The translations under genes and the position numbers were made by a program. A stretch of DNA of 48,946 bases. Origin: Hyphomicrobiales bacterium. GTDB taxonomy: Bacteria > Pseudomonadota > Alphaproteobacteria > Rhodospirillales > JACKKN01. Shown here piece by piece: positions 38,194 through 47,305 of this stretch. The notes under the pieces are model-generated. The model made no database searches, had not been told where the DNA came from, and saw only the letters and a list, made by a program, of their open reading frames with translations. Where the stretch lies: assembly GCA_024236415.1 (NCBI GenBank), contig JACKKN010000024.1, forward strand, positions 1-48,946. The letters are read 5' to 3'. How positions within the stretch are numbered: position 1 is the first letter of the stretch; every line of letters begins with the position of its first letter.

Positions 38194-40392
38194 TCAACCC
38201 AGTTCGCGGGCGAAGGGCAGCCGGCGCAGGCGCTTGCCCGTGGCGCGGTGGACGGCGTTGGCCACGGCCGGCCCCAGCGGCGGCACGCCGGGCTCGCCGA
38301 CCCCCGTGGGGGCGTTGGCCGAGGGCAGGATGCGCACCTCCACCTGTGGCATGGCGTCGATCCGCAGGGGGGTGTAGCCGTCGTAATTGGTCTGGTCCAC
38401 GACACCGCCGGTGAGGGTCAGCTCCTCGCCCATGACCGCCCCCAGGCCGAAGCCGATGGCGCCCTCCATCTGCGCCTTGACCACGTCCGGGTTGACGGCG
38501 ACGCCGCAGTCCACGGCGCACCAGACCCGGTGCACGCGCACCGTCCCGCCTTCGACCGAGACCTCGGCCACCTGGGCGACCACCGACCGGAAACTCTCGT
38601 GCAGGGCGACACCGCGATGGCGGCCGGCGGGCACCGGCCCGCCCCAGTCCGCCATCTCGGCCACGGCGCGCAGCACGGCGGCGTGGCGCGGGTGCTCCGC
38701 CAGCAGGGACAGGCGGAAGGCCACCGGGTCGCGGCCCGCGGCCTCGGCCACCTCGTCGAAGAAGGCCTCGGTGGCGTAGCCGGTGTGGGTCGATCCCACC
38801 GACCGCCACCACAGAACGGGCACCCCCACCTGGGTCGTGGTCAGACCCACGGACAGGTTGGGCACGGCGTAAGGCAGGGTCGACGATCCCTCGACCGAGA
38901 TCTGGTCGATGGCCCCGTCCGGCAGCGGGAAGCCCACGTCACGCAGGATCGACTGGCCGACGATGTGGTCGTACCAGGCGACCAGATTGCCGTCGGCGTC
39001 GAGGCCGGCCTTCATGTGGTGCACATAGGCCGGGCGGTAGCGGCCGCCGGCCATGTCGTCCTCGCGGGTCCACTGCATCTTGACCGGCGCGCGCCAAGCG
39101 AGCGCCTTGGCCGCCGCCACGGCCTCGATGATCACGTCGGAATCGGGCGAGCCCCGGCGGCCGAAGCCGCCGCCGCTCTTCATCATGTGCATGCGAACCC
39201 GGGACGGGTCCACCCCGGCGGTGCGGGCCGCCGCCTGGTGGTAGGTGTCGGTGTTTTGCAGGCCGCCCCAGACTTCGATCACACCATCCTCGGCGCGGCG
39301 GGCGACGGCGTTCAGGGGCTCCATGGCGGCATGGGCCAGGTAGGGGAAGGTATAGGTCGCCTCGACCACCTTGGCGGCGCCGGCCAGGGCGCCGTCCAGG
39401 TCGCCGTCCTGCCGCGCCCAGGCGTCGGGCGCCCCGGCGGCGCGGCGGGTGTAGTCGGCCAGGATCTCGTCCGAGCCCCGGGTCTCGGCCCCGGTCTCGT
39501 CCCACTGCACGAACAGGGCCTCGCGGCCCCGCATGGCGGCCCAGGTGTGGTCGGCCACCACGGCCAGGCCGCGCGGCGTCTCGACCACGTCGACCACGCC
39601 CTTGACCGCCTTGGCCGGCGCGGCGTCGAAAGATTTCACCTTGGCGCCGAATCGCGGCGGGTGCACGGGCACGGCGGTCAGCATGCCGGGCAGGCGGACG
39701 TCGATGGTGAAGTCCTGCCGGCCGGTGGTCTTGCCGGCCCGGTCGAAGCGTTTCAGGTCGCCGTTGCCGATCTGGGTCCAGTCCCCGGGCGCCTTCAGGG
39801 GCACCTCCGCCGGCACCGGCAGGGCGGCCGCGGCGGCGGCCATGTCGCCGAACCCGGCGCGCCGGTCGGCGCCGTGGCGCAGCACGCCGCGGTCGACGGT
39901 GATCTCGGCCGCGGGCACGTTCCAGGCCCGGGCCGCGGCGGCCACCAGCATCATGCGCGCCGCGGCGCCGGCGGTGCGGTAGCGCCGCCACGACGACACC
40001 ATGGTCGAGGAACCGCCGGTGCCCTGGGCCGTGCCGCCCCAGGCCAGGTTGCCGTAGGCCCGGGTGTTGCCGGTGGCGCCGACCACGTCCACCTTGGTCC
40101 AGTCCGCGCCCAGTTCCTCGACCACCAGGGTGGCGAGCCCGTGGTAGGACCCCTGCCCCATGTCGAAATGGGCGGACAGGACCGTGACCCCGCCGTCCGG
40201 CCGCACGTGCACGTAGGCTTCCAGGGGATTGACGGGCGCCGCGTCCGTGGCGCCGCTTTCAGCCGCCTCGGCCCGGCGGAACCCCACCAGCAGGCCGCCG
40301 CCGGCCGCCGCGGCGGCACCCAGCAGGAAGCCGCGGCGGGACACATCCAGACCCGCGGCGGGCCGGGGACCGGCCAGGAATGCTGTGTCCAT
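38194..40392 (-). CDS. iorB: Isoquinoline 1-oxidoreductase-type molybdenum hydroxylase large subunit (IorB)
   Basis: This 732-residue protein has a Tat-like signal (SRRGFLLG near residue 20 with a hydrophobic stretch) and the xanthine-dehydrogenase-family domain VRPDGGVTVLSAHFDMGQGSYHG. GGGFGRRG binds the molybdopterin, and VGEPGVPPLGPAVANAV contains the conserved Glu of this family. It hydroxylates N-heterocycles or aldehydes, with the small iron-sulfur subunit encoded immediately upstream. The Tat signal suggests periplasmic location, as in many IorB relatives. Confidence 0.9.
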   Translation of the reverse strand: MDTAFLAGPRPAAGLDVSRRGFLLGAAAAAGGGLLVGFRRAEAAESGATDAAPVNPLEAYVHVRPDGGVTVLSAHFDMGQGSYHGLATLVVEELGADWTKVDVVGATGNTRAYGNLAWGGTAQGTGGSSTMVSSWRRYRTAGAAARMMLVAAAARAWNVPAAEITVDRGVLRHGADRRAGFGDMAAAAAALPVPAEVPLKAPGDWTQIGNGDLKRFDRAGKTTGRQDFTIDVRLPGMLTAVPVHPPRFGAKVKSFDAAPAKAVKGVVDVVETPRGLAVVADHTWAAMRGREALFVQWDETGAETRGSDEILADYTRRAAGAPDAWARQDGDLDGALAGAAKVVEATYTFPYLAHAAMEPLNAVARRAEDGVIEVWGGLQNTDTYHQAAARTAGVDPSRVRMHMMKSGGGFGRRGSPDSDVIIEAVAAAKALAWRAPVKMQWTREDDMAGGRYRPAYVHHMKAGLDADGNLVAWYDHIVGQSILRDVGFPLPDGAIDQISVEGSSTLPYAVPNLSVGLTTTQVGVPVLWWRSVGSTHTGYATEAFFDEVAEAAGRDPVAFRLSLLAEHPRHAAVLRAVAEMADWGGPVPAGRHRGVALHESFRSVVAQVAEVSVEGGTVRVHRVWCAVDCGVAVNPDVVKAQMEGAIGFGLGAVMGEELTLTGGVVDQTNYDGYTPLRIDAMPQVEVRILPSANAPTGVGEPGVPPLGPAVANAVHRATGKRLRRLPFARELG

Positions 40393-40395
40393 GGC

Positions 40396-40854
40396 TCAGC
40401 CCTCCAGGGTCCGGGCCGCCAGGTGCACGGCCTTGCGGATGCGGAAATAGGTGGCGCAGCGGCACAGGTTGCCGGCCAGGGCGGCGTCGATGTCGGCGTC
40501 CGTGGGCGCCCGGTTCTCGGCCAGCAGGGCCGCGGCGGCCATGATCTGTCCGGACTGGCAATAGCCGCACTGGGGCACGTCGACCTCGATCCAGGCGGCG
40601 CGCACGGCCTCGGCGGCGGCGCCCGTCAGACCCTCGATGGTGGTGATCCTGGCCGTGCCCACGTCGCCCACGGGGGTCTGGCAGGCGCGGGTCGGCTCGC
40701 CGTCCAGGTGCACCGTGCAGGCGCCGCACTGGGCGATGCCGCAGCCGTACTTGGTGCCGGTCAGCCCCACCAGGTCGCGCAGGACCCACAGCAGCGGCAT
40801 GTCGGGGTCGGCGTCGATCTGGTGATCGGCGCCGTTGATGTTCAGCGGGATCAT
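40396..40854 (-). CDS. iorA: (2Fe-2S) subunit IorA
   Basis: This 152-residue protein has the plant-type [2Fe-2S] motif CGIAQCGAC...C and the second cluster motif CGYCQSGQ...LCRC. It is the electron-transfer subunit for IorB. The start is fixed by AAGGAGG nine bases before the ATG. The gap to iorB is 3 bp, so translation is coupled. The operon has no third FAD subunit, as expected for the isoquinoline-oxidoreductase type. Confidence 0.93.
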   Translation of the reverse strand: MIPLNINGADHQIDADPDMPLLWVLRDLVGLTGTKYGCGIAQCGACTVHLDGEPTRACQTPVGDVGTARITTIEGLTGAAAEAVRAAWIEVDVPQCGYCQSGQIMAAAALLAENRAPTDADIDAALAGNLCRCATYFRIRKAVHLAARTLEG

Positions 40855-41273
40855 GGGCGGGGTGCCTCCTTGCTGTTCCCCGGCCGTCCCGGGGCGCGGC
40901 CGCGGGCCGCCTTGGTTGGAATCTGGGCACGTCCAGGGGTGGGGCCAAAGGTGTTCACGGATTCGTGATCGGCTTTCCGCGGCCACCCTTCCGGCGCCGC
41001 AGGGTTGTCGGCGGCACGCCCTTGAATTCCAACAATATAGGACTAAATACTGATAATCGGAAAACGGTCTGGATCTCGAGTATGACGACAAATGATGACA
41101 AATTTCCACCCACGGGCCATGATTCGAATGATTCCAATGGGATGGGTGGAATTCTTGCGACGACATCGGGCTCAAGACCGGCCACGGCCGTCCCGAATCG
41201 GCTTCCGTTGGCGGAAACCGGCCGGCCCTGTCGTCATTTCCGCCGTGGGGGGCGCGGGGCGCCGCCGGGGCCC
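40855..41273. other. Intergenic region upstream of iorAB
   Basis: These 419 bp lie between the rsh stop and iorA, both on the minus strand. The AT-rich patch at 41020-41110 has a candidate sigma-70 promoter reading toward iorA: TTTCCG (41058-41063) and TATATT (41034-41039), 18 bp apart. No ORF of substance is present. Confidence 0.4.
41034..41063 (-). promoter_or_regulatory. Candidate sigma-70 promoter for iorAB
   Basis: TATATT as -10 and TTTCCG as -35 are separated by 18 bp, on the minus strand, about 180 bp from the iorA ATG. It is the best AT-rich match in the region, but the -35 is weak. Confidence 0.35.
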
Positions 41274-43424
41274 CTACCCGCGCGCCCGCTCGACCGAGTT
41301 GATGACCGGTGTGGCGCGCAAGGCGGCGATGATGTCGGTCAGGTGGCGCAGGTCCTTGACCTCGATGTCGATCAGCATGTCGAAGAAGTCCTGGGTGCGG
41401 TTGGTGATCTTCAGGTTGCTGATGTTGCCGTGGTTCTTGGCGATGACCATGCTGAGCGTGCCCAGGCCGCCGGGCTCGTTCAGCACGGTCAGGTTGACCC
41501 GGCCCACGTGGGCCTCGGCCTCCTCCGACTCCCGGTCCCAGGACACGTCGATCCAGCGTTCGGGCGTGTCGGCGAAATCCTCCAGGGTGTCGCAGTCGAT
41601 GGTGTGGATGGTCACCCCCTTGCCGGTGGTGATGATGCCGACGATGCGGTCCCCCGGCAGGGGGTGGCAGCAGCCGGCGTAGTGCACGGCCATGCCGGGG
41701 ATCAGCCCCTTGATGGGGATGGCGGCTTCCTTGGCCTTGCTGCGCCGGGTGCGGGCCCGGGCCAGGGACACCACCTTGTCCACCATGCGCCGCTTCCTGG
41801 TGCCGGGGAACACGGCCTCCAGCACCTCGCGGCCGGACCGGTGGCCCATGCCCACCTGGGCGCACAGCTCGGTGACGCTGTCGGCGTCCAGGCCCTTGAT
41901 CACCCCGGCCACGGCCTTGTCCGAGTACTCGTACCCCTCTTCCTTGAAGGCCCGCACCAGGATGGCGCGGCCCAGCTCCACGTACTGCTCGCGCTGGCGC
42001 AGGCGCACGAAGCGGCGGATGCGGGCCCGGGCCTTGCCGGTGACCACGAACTGTTCCCAGGTCGGCGACGGGGTCTGCGCCTTGGAGGTCAGGATCTCGA
42101 CCTGGTCGCCGTTCTTCAGGGCCGTGCGCAGGGGCATCATGCGGCCGTTGATCTTGGCGCCGACGCAGGTGTCGCCGACCTCGGAGTGGACGGCGTAGGC
42201 GAAGTCCACGGGCGTGGCGCCCTGCGGCAGGTTGATCAGGTCGCCGCGCGGGGTGAAGCAGAACACCTGGTCCTGGAACATCTCCAGCTTGGTGTGCTCC
42301 AGGAAGTCCTCGGGCCCGGCGGCGTGCTCCAGGATGTCCAGCAGCTCGCGCAGCCAGCGGTACTGGCGCCCGTCCTTGCGGTATTCCTCGCCCTGCTTGT
42401 ACTGCCAGTGGGCGGCGACGCCGAATTCGGCCACCTCGTGCATCTCGGCGGTGCGGATCTGCAGCTCGATGCGGTGCTGCTCGGGCCCGAACACGCCGGT
42501 GTGCAGGGACCGGTAGCCGTTGGGCTTGGGCGTGCTGATGTAGTCCTTGAACCGGCCCGGCACCACCGGCCAGGCGCTGTGGGCGATGCCCAGGGCCCGG
42601 TAGCAGTCCTCGACGCTGTCGACGATGATGCGGAAGGCCATGATGTCGGACAGCTGCTCGAAGCCGATGTCCTTCTGCTGCATCTTGCGCCACACGGAAT
42701 AGGGCGACTTCTCGCGGCCCGAAACCTGGGCGTGGATGCCCGCCCCTTCCAGGGTCTTGCGCAGCTCGTCGACGATGCGATCGACCAGGGCGCCGCCCTC
42801 CTGGCGCAGGAAGTCCAGGCGCGACATGATGGAGTTGCGGGCGTCGGGGTTGAGCTGGGCGAAGGCCAGGTCCTCCAGCTCGCTCTTCATCTCCTGCATG
42901 CCGATGCGCTCGGCCAGGGGCGCGTAGATGTCCATGGTCTCCATGGCGATGCGCCGGCGCTTGTCCTCGCTCTTGATGAAATGCAGGGTGCGCATGTTGT
43001 GCAGGCGGTCGGCCAGCTTGACCAGCAGCACCCGGATGTCCTCGGACATGGCCAGCAGCAGCTTGCGGAAGTTTTCCGCCTGCTTGGCGTGGTCCGACTG
43101 CAGCTCGATGCGGGTCAGCTTGGTGACGCCGTCGATCAGGCGGGCGATCTCGCCGCCGAACTTCTGCTGGATCTCGTCCAGGGTCGCCGGCGTGTCCTCG
43201 ATGGTGTCGTGCAACAGCGCCGTGATGATCGAGTTGCTGTCCAGCTTGTAGTGGGTGAGGATGCCCGCCACCTCCAGGGGGTGGGAGAAATAGGGGTCGC
43301 CCGAGGCCCGCTTCTGGGACCCGTGCGCCTTCATGGCGAAGACGTAGGCGCGGTTCAGGGCGTCCTCGTCCGCCGACTTGTCGTAGGACTTGACCATCTC
43401 CACCAGTTCGAATTGGCGGATCAT
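41274..43424 (-). CDS. rsh: Bifunctional (p)ppGpp synthetase/hydrolase RelA/SpoT homolog
   Basis: This 716-residue protein carries the HD hydrolase domain with ALLHDTIEDT (conserved HDxxED intact), the synthetase domain with EKSPYSVW, DIMAFRIIV and GYRSLHTGV, a TGS domain (FTPRGDLINLPQGATPVDFAYAVHS) and a C-terminal ACT domain. Both catalytic centres look intact, so it should be a bifunctional stringent-response enzyme, as in other alphaproteobacteria. It lies 95 bp downstream of rpoZ. Confidence 0.97.
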   Translation of the reverse strand: MIRQFELVEMVKSYDKSADEDALNRAYVFAMKAHGSQKRASGDPYFSHPLEVAGILTHYKLDSNSIITALLHDTIEDTPATLDEIQQKFGGEIARLIDGVTKLTRIELQSDHAKQAENFRKLLLAMSEDIRVLLVKLADRLHNMRTLHFIKSEDKRRRIAMETMDIYAPLAERIGMQEMKSELEDLAFAQLNPDARNSIMSRLDFLRQEGGALVDRIVDELRKTLEGAGIHAQVSGREKSPYSVWRKMQQKDIGFEQLSDIMAFRIIVDSVEDCYRALGIAHSAWPVVPGRFKDYISTPKPNGYRSLHTGVFGPEQHRIELQIRTAEMHEVAEFGVAAHWQYKQGEEYRKDGRQYRWLRELLDILEHAAGPEDFLEHTKLEMFQDQVFCFTPRGDLINLPQGATPVDFAYAVHSEVGDTCVGAKINGRMMPLRTALKNGDQVEILTSKAQTPSPTWEQFVVTGKARARIRRFVRLRQREQYVELGRAILVRAFKEEGYEYSDKAVAGVIKGLDADSVTELCAQVGMGHRSGREVLEAVFPGTRKRRMVDKVVSLARARTRRSKAKEAAIPIKGLIPGMAVHYAGCCHPLPGDRIVGIITTGKGVTIHTIDCDTLEDFADTPERWIDVSWDRESEEAEAHVGRVNLTVLNEPGGLGTLSMVIAKNHGNISNLKITNRTQDFFDMLIDIEVKDLRHLTDIIAALRATPVINSVERARG

Positions 43425-43519
43425 GGCGCAAACCTATGGCATGCGGGGCGTCGGCCCCGGCACCGTGGTCCAGCGGAGGGGGTTTTCGGGCGGCGCGATC
43501 GGTGCCGCCGCGCCATGGC

Positions 43520-43963
43520 CTACTTGTCCTCGGAAGCGGCCTCTTCCGCCTCGATGACGTCGTCGGGCATCACGTCGAAACTGATGCTGCCGCCGTCGTC
43601 GGCGGAGGCGGCGCCGTCGTCGACGCTCAGCACGTCGGCGTCCAGCTCGTCGCTCTCGGCGGCCTCGCCCAGCTCGCCGCTCAGCTCCTGCTGGATGGCC
43701 AGCAGGTCCATCTCCTCCTCCTCGGGCTCGTCGGCCTCGACGAACTTCTGCAGGCCCTTGACGAGCTGGTCCTGCAGGTCCTCCAGGGGGATGGTGGAAT
43801 CGGCGATCTCGCGCAGGGCGACCACCGGGTTCTTGTCGTTGTCCCGCTCCACGGTCAGCTCGGCACCGGCGGACATGTTGCGCGCCCGTTGGGCGGCCAG
43901 CATCACCAACTCGAAACGGTTGGGAACCTTTGTGATGCAGTCTTCGACGGTTACGCGGGCCAT
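43520..43963 (-). CDS. rpoZ: RNA polymerase omega subunit RpoZ
   Basis: This 147-residue protein begins MARVTVEDCITKVPNRFELVMLAAQRARNMSAGA, the typical omega sequence. It is longer than E. coli omega (91), with an acidic C-terminal tail (EEEEMDLL... SEDK), common in alphaproteobacteria. The order folK-rpoZ-rsh is the conserved alphaproteobacterial arrangement. Confidence 0.95.
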   Translation of the reverse strand: MARVTVEDCITKVPNRFELVMLAAQRARNMSAGAELTVERDNDKNPVVALREIADSTIPLEDLQDQLVKGLQKFVEADEPEEEEMDLLAIQQELSGELGEAAESDELDADVLSVDDGAASADDGGSISFDVMPDDVIEAEEAASEDK

Positions 43964-44087
43964 TCAGTCACTCCAAGGGAATTCAACCGGTTGGGGGAAA
44001 CCTGATTTTATATATTTGGGGGCCGATCCAAGGCAAGTCAAATGTCGGGGCGCGGCCCGCCGCGGCCGCGAAACCGGTGCCGGCGGG

Positions 44088-44630
44088 TCATTCCAGGGGT
44101 TCGGCCACCTGATCGGGCGGCAGGTCCGCGGCCAGGTCGCGGGCGGTGCGCCCCAGCACCGGATGGACCCAGTCCGGCGCCAGCTCGCACAGGGGCAGCA
44201 GCACGAAGGCGCGCAGGTGCAGGCGCGGATGTGGCAGCACCGGCCCGCCGCCGGCGCCCCCGTTGCCGAGCCCGTCGTCCACCCGGTCGCCGTGGGCCAG
44301 CAGGTCCAGGTCCAGGACCCGGGCCTCGTCGCGGTCGCGGCGCACGCGGCCGAAGGCGTCCTCGACCGCGTGCAGGCGGGCCAGCAGCTCGGCCGGCGCC
44401 AGGTCGGCGGCGACCTCGGCCACGCCGTTGACGAACCAGGGCTGGTCCGACGACGGCACCGGGGCGCTGCGGTACCAGCGCGCGCGGCGCAGGATGCGGA
44501 CCCCGGCCGCCGCCAGGGCCGCCAGGGCGGCCTCGCAGGTGGCCCGCGGCGGGCCGTGCACAGGGGAGTCCAGATTGGCCCCCAGGCCGATGAAGACCGG
44601 GCCGATGAAGACCGGGCCACCTTTGCCCAT
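44088..44630 (-). CDS. folK: Dihydropterin pyrophosphokinase FolK
   Basis: This 180-residue protein has the HPPK pattern: GLGANLD, WYRSAPV, QPWFVNGVAEV, RDRDEARVLDLDLL and LPHPRLHLRAFVLLPL. It makes 6-hydroxymethyldihydropterin diphosphate in folate synthesis. Its N terminus is oddly elongated by an in-frame perfect 15-bp duplication (44589-44603 and 44604-44618), giving PVFIGPVFIG before the normal GLGAN. The start is set by AGGGGGG before ATG 44630. Confidence 0.93.
   Translation of the reverse strand: MGKGGPVFIGPVFIGLGANLDSPVHGPPRATCEAALAALAAAGVRILRRARWYRSAPVPSSDQPWFVNGVAEVAADLAPAELLARLHAVEDAFGRVRRDRDEARVLDLDLLAHGDRVDDGLGNGGAGGGPVLPHPRLHLRAFVLLPLCELAPDWVHPVLGRTARDLAADLPPDQVAEPLE
44589..44618 (-). 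repeat. Perfect 15-bp tandem duplication in folK
   Basis: GATGAAGACCGGGCC is repeated twice with no mismatch, in frame, duplicating the five residues GPVFI. This probably arose by slippage, recently, because the copies are identical. Confidence 0.95.
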
Positions 44631-44778
44631 GTTCCCCCCTTGCAGCCCCCGTTTGCGGGTATTACCTATAGGGTGCACCGCGAAAACCGACCGGTCCGGC
44701 CCCGTTGGGGGCCCCGCATTTGGGCCGGCGGCTGCGGTCGCGGACACCACAAGTTATTTTTCGCAAGGGGCATTGCAA

Positions 44779-45399
44779 ATGATTTTCTATCCGCAGGAAA
44801 AGATCGGCCTGTTCATCGACGGGTCGAACCTCTACGCGGCCGCCCGCGCCCTGGGCTTCGACATCGACTACAAGCGCCTGCTGGAACTGTTCGCGGCCAA
44901 GGGGCACCTGATCCGTGCCTTCTACTATACCGCGCTGCTGGAGGACCAGGAGTACTCGCCGATCCGGCCCCTGGTCGACTGGCTGGACTACAACGGCTAC
45001 ACCATGGTGACCAAGCCGACCAAGGAGTTCACCGACGCCGCCGGCCGGCGCAAGATCAAGGGCAACATGGACATCGAGCTGGCCATCGACGTGATGGAGA
45101 TGGCCGACCATCTGGACCACATCGTCATCTTCTCGGGCGACGGCGACTTCCGCCGCCTGGTGGATGCGGTGCAGCACAAGGGGGTGCGGGTCAGCGTGGT
45201 CAGCACGGTGCGCTCGCAGCCGCCCATGGTGGCCGACGAACTGCGCCGCCAGGCCGACAACTTCATCGAGTTGCAGGACCTGCAGCCCAGCATCCAGCGC
45301 ATGGGCAACGGCGGCGGCCGCCACCAGCAGCAGCACGACACCGACCCGCAGGAGCGGGCCACCCCGGCCAACCCCAACGGATTCCTCGAGTCGGCCTGA
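44779..45399 (+). CDS. NYN domain (LabA/DUF88-like) protein
   Basis: This 206-residue protein has the PIN-like NYN core: GLFIDGSNLYAAAR (first acidic residue), KGNMDIELAIDVM, and IVIFSGDGDFRRLVDAV. It is a putative RNA nuclease with metal-binding acidic residues intact. The tail after residue 170 (QHDTDPQ) is low complexity. It is divergent from folK across 148 bp, a conserved neighbourhood. Confidence 0.9.
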   Translation: MIFYPQEKIGLFIDGSNLYAAARALGFDIDYKRLLELFAAKGHLIRAFYYTALLEDQEYSPIRPLVDWLDYNGYTMVTKPTKEFTDAAGRRKIKGNMDIELAIDVMEMADHLDHIVIFSGDGDFRRLVDAVQHKGVRVSVVSTVRSQPPMVADELRRQADNFIELQDLQPSIQRMGNGGGRHQQQHDTDPQERATPANPNGFLESA

Positions 45400-45419
45400 C
45401 CGGCCCGCCGGCCGCCGCC

Positions 45420-46061
45420 GTGCCCGGACCCGCCCAGCCGGGGCGCGACTGCGCCCTGTGCCCGCGCCTGGTGGACTACCGCCAGGCCAACCGCGCCGCG
45501 TACCCGGATTTCCACAACGCGCCGGTGCCCTCCTTCGGGCCCCTGTCGGCGCGGCTGCTGATCGTCGGCCTGGCGCCGGGGCTGAAGGGGGCCAACCGCA
45601 CCGGGCGGCCGTTTACCGGCGACTATGCCGGCGACCTGCTGTACGCCACCCTGCTGAAATGCGGGTTCGCCGCCGGCGCCTATGGCGCCGATCCCGGCGA
45701 CGGGCTGGAACTGGTGGACTGCCGCATCGCCAACGCGGTGCGCTGCGCCCCGCCCCGGAACCAGGTCACCGGCCCCGAAACGGCGGCCTGCCGGCCGTTC
45801 CTGGCCGCCGAGATGGCGGCCATGGCGGGCCTGCGCGCGGTGCTGGCCCTGGGCACGGTCGCCCACGGCGCCGTGCTGGCGGCCCTGGGCCAGCGCAAGG
45901 CGCACTGGAAGTTCGCCCACGGTGCCCGCCACGCCCTGCCGAACGGCCTGGTGCTGGCCGACAGCTACCACTGCTCGCGCTACAACACCAACACCGGCGT
46001 CCTGACCGCGGCCATGTTCGAGTCCGTGGTGGGCGGGCTGCGGACGTCCCTTACCGCCTGA
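45420..46061 (+). CDS. Uracil-DNA glycosylase, Fe-S type (family 4/5-like)
   Basis: This 213-residue protein has the iron-sulfur cysteines CALC near the N terminus plus CRIANAVRCAPP, and the pocket motif GLAPGLKGANRTGRPFTGDYAG. The terminal motif SYHCSRYNTNTG is in place of HPS. The APG-x-N pattern suits family 5 UDGs, which excise uracil and other deaminated bases. GTG at 45420 is taken as the start, 20 bp after the NYN stop; the leader has no SD. Confidence 0.86.
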   Translation: MPGPAQPGRDCALCPRLVDYRQANRAAYPDFHNAPVPSFGPLSARLLIVGLAPGLKGANRTGRPFTGDYAGDLLYATLLKCGFAAGAYGADPGDGLELVDCRIANAVRCAPPRNQVTGPETAACRPFLAAEMAAMAGLRAVLALGTVAHGAVLAALGQRKAHWKFAHGARHALPNGLVLADSYHCSRYNTNTGVLTAAMFESVVGGLRTSLTA

Positions 46062-46180
46062 CGGTTCCCCTCCCCTGATATCGGCAGCGCATCGGGCCGC
46101 GGCCGAATACAACTGTCGAAATATTTTACATTCCTGAATGCCCCAATAGAGAGAACACTAATATCGTTAGGTTTTTTTCA

Positions 46181-46196
46181 TGGTACAACTCTTGCA
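46181..46196 (+). promoter_or_regulatory. Consensus sigma-54 promoter of PEP-CTERM gene
   Basis: TGGTACA-ACTC-TTGCA fits TGGYACR-N4-TTGCW exactly; GG (46182-46183) and GC (46194-46195) are separated by the required 10 bp. It sits 46 bp before the PEP-CTERM ATG. PEP-CTERM genes in other bacteria are controlled by PrsK/PrsR with sigma-54. Confidence 0.82.
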
Positions 46197-46241
46197 TGTT
46201 GTTGTGGGAACAAAACCCAAATGACGGGCGAGGAGGAATTC

Positions 46242-47165
46242 ATGCTGCAAAAAATGTTCGGACGAGGATTGGCGGGGAGCGCGGTGTTTTCCGTGACTGT
46301 CCTTTTTGGGGCGGCCACCGTCCAAGCCGCCTACAACGACCCCTTTGATTTCGACGGAATGACGGATTTTCAGATCGACACATACGGCTATTACTACATG
46401 ATCACTGGGGGCAAGTTCCCCACTGGCCCGACCCCCAACGGTGACAACGCCTCCGGCGGGACCTTCCGGTATCTGACCGACTCGACGGATTGGGGCTCCT
46501 ACCCGGTGGACACCTGGAACAAGGACGACTGGTTCCCGCAAAACGCGTCCTTCGCCCTCACCCTGCGCAACAACGGGGCGATCACCTACGACAACAACGG
46601 GATTGAGGACGGCAGCTACGGCGACTACTACGCCACCCAGGCAGGAAAGACATCTGCCGAGACGCCGGGACTTTACCGCGGCTACAGCATGACCAACGTC
46701 TGGGACTGGGTCTACGCCGGCTACTTCCTGATCGAGCAAACCATGGTCGTGGACGAGATCATCGGCTACTTCGACGAGAATTCGGGTTTCGATCGCAACA
46801 ACCCGGATATCGCCTACGCCATGAACATCTGGTCCAATGTTGAAAACGACCTCCTGCCCACCAACACCGGGAATTTCAAGGGCGACGTTTTTCACAGGAA
46901 TTCCCAGGACGATCCGGCCGGGTTCTCCACCTCGGATACCGGAGTCGACCGGGTGTTCGGCGCCGACTACAGCAATGCCACCGACGACATCTTCCGCCTG
47001 ACCCTGGCCCTGGAGCAGGAACTGATTCTCGAGCCCGGGGTCTACTGGTTCAACCACGCCGCCTTCGTGCGTCAAGTGCCTGAGCCCGGAACCCTCGCCC
47101 TGTTGGCCGGCGGACTGGGCCTGTTGGTGTTCGCGCGGCGGCGGCGCACCCGCACCTCCCCCTGA
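46242..47165 (+). CDS. PEP-CTERM sorting-domain protein
   Basis: This 307-residue protein has a signal peptide (cleavage near AQA, residue 30), a Tyr/Asp-rich extracellular-type body, and a C-terminal PEP-CTERM signal: VPEPGT at residues 279-284, a hydrophobic helix LALLAGGLGLLVF and ARRRR. It is a substrate for an exosortase (EpsH/XrtA), which cuts at the PEP and may attach the protein to the exported polysaccharide. Start ATG 46242 has an AGGAGG SD 4-6 bases before it. The sigma-54 promoter precedes it. Confidence 0.92.
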   Translation: MLQKMFGRGLAGSAVFSVTVLFGAATVQAAYNDPFDFDGMTDFQIDTYGYYYMITGGKFPTGPTPNGDNASGGTFRYLTDSTDWGSYPVDTWNKDDWFPQNASFALTLRNNGAITYDNNGIEDGSYGDYYATQAGKTSAETPGLYRGYSMTNVWDWVYAGYFLIEQTMVVDEIIGYFDENSGFDRNNPDIAYAMNIWSNVENDLLPTNTGNFKGDVFHRNSQDDPAGFSTSDTGVDRVFGADYSNATDDIFRLTLALEQELILEPGVYWFNHAAFVRQVPEPGTLALLAGGLGLLVFARRRRTRTSP

Positions 47166-47171
47166 CCCCGG

Positions 47172-47195
47172 CCCGGGCCGGTCATCCGGCCCGGG
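47172..47195 (+). terminator. Perfect hairpin after PEP-CTERM gene
   Basis: CCCGGGCCGG (47172-47181), TCAT loop and CCGGCCCGGG (47186-47195) form a perfect 10-bp stem. There is no T run, so it is a terminator candidate of the GC-rich type. Confidence 0.55.
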
Positions 47196-47305
47196 TGTCC
47201 GCCGCGGGTGATTGATCCGGCGCGGCAAATCGTTTACCAGTTGCCGCGGGCGTCCGCCGGACGCCCGCGAACCCATGTCGGCGGCGCGTGCGAAGGGGAA
47301 AACTG

